Positions 21,351-25,797 of a stretch of 25,797 bases of DNA are shown piece by piece. The notes beneath the pieces were generated by a model, which saw only the letters and a program-made list of their open reading frames with translations, made no database searches and was not told the DNA's origin. Position numbers and translations under genes: made by a program. Each line of letters starts with the position of its first letter. Within the stretch, counting starts at the first letter, position 1. The DNA is from an uncultured Propionibacteriaceae bacterium (GTDB taxonomy: Bacteria; Actinomycetota; Actinomycetes; Propionibacteriales; Propionibacteriaceae), in NCBI GenBank assembly GCA_945875065.1, contig CAMCJC010000003.1:1-25797 (forward strand), written 5' to 3'.

Positions 21351-21686
21351 TCAGTCACGTTGTTCACCTTCGGGTGAATGTTGGTGTGCTTCGATCACGG
21401 TGTAGCGGCCGACCTGTTCGACAGTGTCGATGACCCAGCGCCCATCGGCCGCGGCGATCACCATGGACTCATCCACAGTGATTGCGGGGTGGGTGCGGAT
21501 GCGGAAGATCGCGGTGGCTTTCGTGTAGGCCGCACGGTTAACCCACGCTGAGCTGGCGTGGCGGTGCTCCACCTCTGCTCGCACTGTGGCCACAACGTTC
21601 TCGGCCACGATGTCGAACCCGGCTCTATCCCTCGTGTGGCTCAGGGCGACGATGTCGATGGCATGCCGCATCTGACCAAGACCCAT
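21351..21686 (-). CDS. Head closure / head-tail joining protein
   Basis: This protein of about 111 residues reads MGLGQMRHAIDIVALSHTRD, then a strand-rich centre (ASSAWVNRAAYTKATAIFRI) and VDESMVIAAADGRWVIDTVE. It is typical of the SPP1 gp16 / phage head-tail joining family. The frame is open to 21776, but the extra Arg/Pro-rich residues look non-coding. I choose ATG 21686, which overlaps the connector gene slightly less and gives the usual family length; GTG 21695 or ATG 21704 are alternatives. It ends 19 bases from the convergent cation transporter gene, with no terminator between them. Confidence 0.8.
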   Translation of the reverse strand: MGLGQMRHAIDIVALSHTRDRAGFDIVAENVVATVRAEVEHRHASSAWVNRAAYTKATAIFRIRTHPAITVDESMVIAAADGRWVIDTVEQVGRYTVIEAHQHSPEGEQRD

Positions 21687-21691
21687 GAGGA

Positions 21692-22009
21692 TCACACCTT
21701 CCATTCCCGGTCCATCACCAACAACCGGTGGATCGCTTCCCAGGCGGCGCGGGCGGCGTCGGTTTTGTCTGCCCAAAACCCTCCGGTTGCACCATCGCGT
21801 GCCTCATACATGTGGGTTGCCAGCATGACCACGCCCTGGGTGGTGGCCGGGCTCATCGCGTGGGTGGCGTAGAAGCCGTCCGGCAAGTGCTGAAAAGACG
21901 CGGCGTAGGAGGTGGCGGCGTCCACCAAGTGTGCGATCAGCTCATCATCGGCCTCGAAGTCAACCTGCAGATTCGCTTTCACCAGTGCGGTGAGTTCTGC
22001 TGTGGACAT
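21692..22009 (-). CDS. Head-tail connector (gp6-like)
   Basis: An all-helical 105-residue protein: MSTAELTALVKANLQVDFEA, then DDELIAHLVDAATSYAASFQ, followed by a long helix (TTQGVVMLATHMYEARDG) and a final AWEAIHRLLVMDREW. This is the pattern of HK97 gp6-like connectors that form a ring under the portal. ATG 22009 has a strong GGAGGTGG site. It follows the capsid gene by 27 bases. Confidence 0.88.
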   Translation of the reverse strand: MSTAELTALVKANLQVDFEADDELIAHLVDAATSYAASFQHLPDGFYATHAMSPATTQGVVMLATHMYEARDGATGGFWADKTDAARAAWEAIHRLLVMDREWKV

Positions 22010-22036
22010 CCGCCACCTCCTTATCGCTAGTCGGGT

Positions 22037-23266
22037 TTAGGCGCTGGCCTTCTGGGTGAGGACCTGCACGGCCTCGGGGACAATCAGCTTGCCGTCGAGG
22101 CGCTGGGAGGCCAGGAACCCAACCTGCCCGGTGGTGGCAAACAACTCGTTGAGCCGCTTGAAGGAGCGTCCCACCCGGTCGGCGATCCAGTAATAGGACA
22201 GGTCACCGAAGGCGACGGTGCGCGCCCCGGCCTTGATTTCGGGAACGAACGTGGATGTGTGTACCGGGCGGCCAAGGATAGTGTCCGGCTCTCCTGCGGT
22301 CAGGGCTGGCTGCCACAGGTACTGGCCGGTGGTGTCCTTGAGCTTGCGCACGGTCTTGACGGTGGCGTCGTTCATCAGCCACACCGCGTTCTTGCGGTAC
22401 GGGGCTCGCAACGCGTAATGCAGGTCGATGAGATCATCCGCCGTAATGTCGGTTGCCTTCGCCGTGGTCACCGTGGACTGCGCACCGGAGGTGGCGTGGA
22501 AGACACCGGTGGGCTTACCCGAGCCGTCACCGTTGATGAAGGCTTCCTCTTCGGCGGCACCCATACGGCGAGCAAACTCGGAGGCGAGATAGGCCTCGAT
22601 GTCGAATGCGGAGTCGTTGAGCAGCTCTTCGCTGACCTTGAGGAAGGTGCCGAGCTTGAACGCAGAGAGGGTGACCTGGTTGAAGGTGTCATCGGACTCG
22701 GTGTAGGGCTTGCCCTCATCCAGCCACGCCGCGCTGCCGTGGGTGGCGACCACCGGGATCTTGCGGTCCCCGCTGGTGGTGGTGATGACCTTGGCCAGGG
22801 TGCGCATGATGTTCTGATCGGCCAGGGTGTCGACCAGGGTGCGTTCGAACTCATCAGGCACGAGATAGCCGCCCTCCGTGTCCGTGCCGACGGACAGGGC
22901 GTTTCGCACCTCTGCCGGTGAGTGGTTCAGGCGCATCGCGTCCCAAAACGCCCGCTTGTAGGTGGCAGAAGCACGACCCGCCGGTTCGCCCTCGTCGGTG
23001 TGGAAAACGGCAGTGTTCATGCCAGGCCGGGCGGTCAGCGGCGGGCGGGTTGCGCGGGCGAGCTGGTTATCGAGTGCTTCGGCGCGCTCATTGCGGGCAA
23101 TCTCCCGGGTGAGGTCCTCGATCTCTGCCTCCATACGGGCGTACTGAGCATCGTCCTCGGCGGTGAGGCATCCGGTTTCAGCATCGCGGCGCTCATCGAG
23201 GAAAGCCTTCGCAGCCTCCCACGCTGCAGCGCGACGGGCGTAGAGGTCAGTGGTGGTCATGGTCAT
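22037..23266 (-). CDS. HK97-fold major capsid protein
   Basis: ATG 23266 is taken as start (AAAGGA ~10 bases upstream), giving 409 residues; the frame reaches 23284. Residues ~5-75 are a charged coiled coil (AAWEAAKAFLDERRDAETGC, EAEIEDLTREIARNERAEAL) that acts as the built-in scaffold (delta domain) and is normally cut off by the protease. The HK97 core follows: LSVGTDTEGGYLVPDEFERT, IPVVATHGSAAWLDEGKPYT, LGTFLKVSEELLNDSAFDIE, EEEAFINGDGSGKPTGVFHA, and the C-terminal GDLSYYWIADRVGRSFKRLN. The protein looks intact. It forms the icosahedral shell together with the upstream ClpP-type protease. Confidence 0.95.
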   Translation of the reverse strand: MTMTTTDLYARRAAAWEAAKAFLDERRDAETGCLTAEDDAQYARMEAEIEDLTREIARNERAEALDNQLARATRPPLTARPGMNTAVFHTDEGEPAGRASATYKRAFWDAMRLNHSPAEVRNALSVGTDTEGGYLVPDEFERTLVDTLADQNIMRTLAKVITTTSGDRKIPVVATHGSAAWLDEGKPYTESDDTFNQVTLSAFKLGTFLKVSEELLNDSAFDIEAYLASEFARRMGAAEEEAFINGDGSGKPTGVFHATSGAQSTVTTAKATDITADDLIDLHYALRAPYRKNAVWLMNDATVKTVRKLKDTTGQYLWQPALTAGEPDTILGRPVHTSTFVPEIKAGARTVAFGDLSYYWIADRVGRSFKRLNELFATTGQVGFLASQRLDGKLIVPEAVQVLTQKASA

Positions 23267-23291
23267 GATCAGTGTTCCTTTCAAGACGGAA

Positions 23292-24074
23292 TTAGTGGGG
23301 TTGGTTGGCCAGGGCGGCGTACAGGTCGGTAATCCGCCGACCCAGACGTTCAGGTACAGCGGGTTGGTGGTGGTTGATCTTGTTCACCAACGCGGCGGTG
23401 GTTGCTGCGGCGCTAAAGGTGAACCCCGCACCCAGGTTGTCGGGTACGGGGTCAACAGCGGCAGGCTCGGCGGGGCCGGGTGGCGTGAACGCCTGCGTGG
23501 GTTCGCTGGGTTGGTAGAGGCCGTCAGCGAAACCGAGATTGATGGCGGCTTTTGCGTCCATCCAGGTTTCCTCATCCATCAGCCGGGCAAGCTTGGCCCT
23601 CTGCATGCCGGTGCGTAGCTCGTAGGCGTTGATGATGGATTCCTTGACCGCACCCAGCATCTCCACCGCGCGGGTGAGTTCGGCGGCGTCTCCGGTGGCC
23701 AGGGTGGCGGGGTTGTGGATCATCATCATCCCCACCGGGGAGATCAGCACCTCGCTACCAGCCATCGCAATCACGGACGCGGCCGATGCAGCTAGGGCGT
23801 CGATGATCACGGTGACCGGATACGGGTAGTCCATGAGCATCGTGTAGATCTCGGCCGCCGCCACGCAATCCCCACCCGGGGAGTTGATCCACACCTGGAT
23901 CGGGCCTGCTCCTGCTTCCAGCTCGGAGCGGAAAATGCCGGGCGTGACATCATCGTCGAACCAGGAGTCGGCCGCGATGACGCCGCCAATACGCAAAACC
24001 CGGTGCGAGGACTCCTCTACACCGGGCGGATCGGCTGGGGGCTGCTCCCAGTTCCAAAAACGGTTAACCGTCAT
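23292..24074 (-). CDS. ClpP-like prohead maturation protease
   Basis: In this 260-residue protein the ClpP core spans ~25-200. INSPGGDCVAAAEIYTML (63-80) is the oxyanion region, ALAASAASVIAMAG (93-106) has the catalytic Ser97, MMMIHNP (116-122) has His120, and WMDAKAAINLGFADGL (171-186) has Asp173. The Ala/Pro-rich tail (~190-230) is a linker to a short C-terminal helix. It cleaves the capsid scaffold domain and then itself during prohead maturation. ATG 24074 overlaps the portal stop (ATGA) and has AGGAGG upstream. Confidence 0.94.
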   Translation of the reverse strand: MTVNRFWNWEQPPADPPGVEESSHRVLRIGGVIAADSWFDDDVTPGIFRSELEAGAGPIQVWINSPGGDCVAAAEIYTMLMDYPYPVTVIIDALAASAASVIAMAGSEVLISPVGMMMIHNPATLATGDAAELTRAVEMLGAVKESIINAYELRTGMQRAKLARLMDEETWMDAKAAINLGFADGLYQPSEPTQAFTPPGPAEPAAVDPVPDNLGAGFTFSAAATTAALVNKINHHQPAVPERLGRRITDLYAALANQPH

Positions 24075-25366
24075 AGTCTGCCTCCTCTCTGACGGATGCT
24101 TTGGGCTGGGTCATTGGTGTCCTCCTCAGTCGTAGGTGTGGGTTGTGTGGTGGCATACGCCCCGGCCAGGGACAGCGGCAGCATGTTGCCGTTGACCAGG
24201 TACAAGTCCCCGCCATCCTCGGGTTTGATGCGGTCGAGGTTTTCCAGCTCGCGGATGTCGTTGGCGCTCATCCACCCGTTCTGCCGGGCTACCGCATAGC
24301 CCTGCATACGGCTCGCGTAGTCACCGCGCAGCAGGCCCTCGAGGTTGAACTTCACGAACACGCCGGTATCGCGAGGATCCAGCAGGGTTTTGGTGAGGGC
24401 TTGTTCCCAACGGATCACCCACGGGTCGAGGGTGTATTTGACGAACTCGAGGGACTGCTGCTCGATGTTCGAGAAGCTGGACTTGTCGAGATCGCCGATC
24501 ATGTGCGGCGGGATGCGGAAGATCCGGGCGATCTCACCCATCTGGAACTTGCGGGTCTGCAAAAACTGAGCCTGCTCAGGGCTGACCGAGATGGGCGTGT
24601 ACTTCATGCCCTCCTCTAACACCGCGATCTTGTTACCGTTGCGCGCTCCACCGAACGTGGCGGTCCAGGATTCCCGCACACGGCTCGGGTCTTTGATCGT
24701 GCCGGGATGTTCGAGTACCCCGCCGGGTGCGGCACCGTTAGCGAAGAAGGATGCTCCGTAGTCTTCGCAGGCTTGGGCCATGCCGATCGCGTTTTTCGCC
24801 ATCGCAATCGGGGAATACCCAACGAGGCCGTCAAACCCCAACCCCGGAATGTGCAACACCTCAGAGGGTGGGAGTACGACGCGCTCGTATTCGGCCCTCG
24901 GTGGTTCCTCGCTCGTGCGCTGGTACTCGTAGTAGAGCCGGCCCGCAGTATCCCGGCCCACGCTCATCCGGTTGGGCATCAGCGGGTACAGGCCGATGAC
25001 TTCGCCGCGTCCGTTGCGGATCACCTGCGCAAAGGCGTTACCCCACAACAGCAGGTGGGTCATGAGGGTTTCCCGGAACACGAAGCTTGTCATCTCCGGG
25101 TTCGGCTCATCGTGCAACAGGCGGTAGAGCGGATGGCTAACCGCCTTCTCCTTCCCGCCATCCGTGCGGGTTTGGTAGACGTGCAACGGTAGGCCGGCGA
25201 TGGCCTCAGCCAGAATCCGCACACAGGAGTAGACGGCGGTCATCTGCATGGCGGTACGCTCATTGACCGCACGGCCAGCCGATGTGGGGCCGAACAGGAA
25301 CGAGTAGCCAGACGAGAGCTGCGTGTTGGTCGGGGCACGTCGGGTAAACCAGTCTTTAATTGACAT
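24071..25366 (-). CDS. HK97-family portal protein
   Basis: ATG 25366 (MSIKDWFTRR) has AAAAGG 8 bases upstream; the frame extends further to 25468 but without family-like sequence. The 431 residues include the typical TAMQMTAVYSCVRILAEAIA, then VSHPLYRLLHDEPNPEMTSF, LHIPGLGFDGLVGYSPIAMA, the stem/clip region with KFQMGEIARIFRIPPHMIGD, NIEQQSLEFVKYTLDPWVIR and DYASRMQGYAVARQNGWMSA. It forms the dodecameric DNA gateway. The terminase genes expected upstream lie beyond the window, and a plus-strand gene now separates them from the portal gene. Confidence 0.95.
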   Translation of the reverse strand: MSIKDWFTRRAPTNTQLSSGYSFLFGPTSAGRAVNERTAMQMTAVYSCVRILAEAIAGLPLHVYQTRTDGGKEKAVSHPLYRLLHDEPNPEMTSFVFRETLMTHLLLWGNAFAQVIRNGRGEVIGLYPLMPNRMSVGRDTAGRLYYEYQRTSEEPPRAEYERVVLPPSEVLHIPGLGFDGLVGYSPIAMAKNAIGMAQACEDYGASFFANGAAPGGVLEHPGTIKDPSRVRESWTATFGGARNGNKIAVLEEGMKYTPISVSPEQAQFLQTRKFQMGEIARIFRIPPHMIGDLDKSSFSNIEQQSLEFVKYTLDPWVIRWEQALTKTLLDPRDTGVFVKFNLEGLLRGDYASRMQGYAVARQNGWMSANDIRELENLDRIKPEDGGDLYLVNGNMLPLSLAGAYATTQPTPTTEEDTNDPAQSIRQRGGRL

Positions 25367-25411
25367 ATCGACACCTTTTCGGCGAAAACAGAAACTATAA
25401 GAGGGAACGCG

Positions 25412-25792
25412 ATGAAGGTTGAACACCGACGTGAGGATGGTGAACTTCTCGGCTGGATTGACATCCACGAGGACGGCTCATGCACAGCGATCGACTTGCT
25501 CGGACGAGTGAGCGCTGCTGGTGATTGGGACGAGTGCGAAAACCAGCTCGAGGCCCAAGGCTTATCCTATCTGGCAGATCTTTATGCCCTGGAAGTCACA
25601 CCGGGACTCTGGGTACGGGTCCGCATCGTTGAAGTCAACTCCACTCGGGTCCGAGTGAAGGAAGATGACTTCGGAGACGCCACCATCTCCACTCCCATCC
25701 ACGACGTGCCGATTCCGGTGGACAATCGCCTCGTTCCATACGCCCTGGCACCCGGTGAGGTTCACAGCACGAGCAAACCTCGCTCGTCGTAG
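25412..25792 (+). CDS. Conserved-looking hypothetical protein, plus-strand insertion
   Basis: A 126-residue acidic protein from ATG 25412, preceded by GAGGG at good spacing. It opens MKVEHRREDGELLGWIDIHE, with a beta-strand-rich first half, then a short helix (DECENQLEAQGLSYLADLYA) and strands including PGLWVRVRIVEVNSTRVRVK. It ends in a Ser/Pro-rich tail. No transmembrane segment or catalytic motif is visible, and I do not recognise a named family. It is transcribed away from portal, from a 45-bp divergent gap, against the phage late genes. That makes it the third accessory insertion in the structural cluster, or possibly the edge of a different module continuing to the right. Confidence 0.78.
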   Translation: MKVEHRREDGELLGWIDIHEDGSCTAIDLLGRVSAAGDWDECENQLEAQGLSYLADLYALEVTPGLWVRVRIVEVNSTRVRVKEDDFGDATISTPIHDVPIPVDNRLVPYALAPGEVHSTSKPRSS

Positions 25793-25797
25793 ACCGA

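Noticed and set aside
25391..25405. TATAAG as a promoter for the plus-strand gene at 25412
   Set aside because: It would place the transcription start inside or past the Shine-Dalgarno, which conflicts with the clear ribosome site.

Overview
The window joins two very different pieces of DNA. Positions 1 to about 4,200 are AT-rich (roughly low-40s % GC by eye) and look like the chromosome of a Gram-positive actinomycete. The support is a secreted surface protein with FIVAR-type repeats, a leaderless promoter carrying a DtxR/IdeR-like iron box, and generally strong Shine-Dalgarno sites. Actinomycetaceae is my best guess; Bifidobacteriaceae are an alternative, and I cannot name a genus. From about 4,200 to the right edge the DNA is clearly GC-rich (about 60% by eye) and encodes a siphovirus-type, HK97-like prophage. 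The terminase, replication and repressor genes and the other attachment site would lie beyond position 25,797.

Host part, all on the minus strand: the N-terminal ~600 codons of a repeat-containing surface protein (1-1796); a cupin and methyltransferase operon (2071-3251) behind an iron-box promoter; a small membrane-anchored protein (3424-3825); and, just upstream of it, a short secreted-peptide gene whose frame is broken at an A7 tract (3846-4002). Positions 4003-4384 hold no gene. They hold 9-bp repeats, terminator-like hairpins and four GGTGGGTG(C/T)A boxes at 21-22 bp spacing next to the recombinases, so the prophage end probably lies here.

Prophage part, read right to left on the minus strand: portal, ClpP-type protease, major capsid, head-tail connector, head closure, HK97 gp10-like, tail terminator-like, major tail, gpG/gpGT chaperones (with a classical -1 slippery site), tape measure, Dit, tail-tip/fibre protein, DUF1617-like, a small protein, holin, amidase lysin. 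A recombination module follows: HTH/zinc-finger protein, SHOCT-like protein and two tandem serine recombinases. Two phage genes look damaged or recoded: the lysin has an in-frame TAG, and the tape measure has a -1 frameshift near its C terminus.

Three accessory loci interrupt the normally compact structural operon. These are a HEPN-type Abi gene between gpGT and the tape measure, flanked by structured non-coding DNA; a plus-strand CmtR-like ArsR regulator with a CDF-like cation transporter between two neck genes; and a plus-strand hypothetical gene upstream of portal. The Abi locus is the best candidate for something new. Its 187-bp upstream gap contains two hairpins closed by the same CCCCGG/CCGGGG stem, one ending in a T-tract on the plus strand, as a small RNA partner of a HEPN toxin might.
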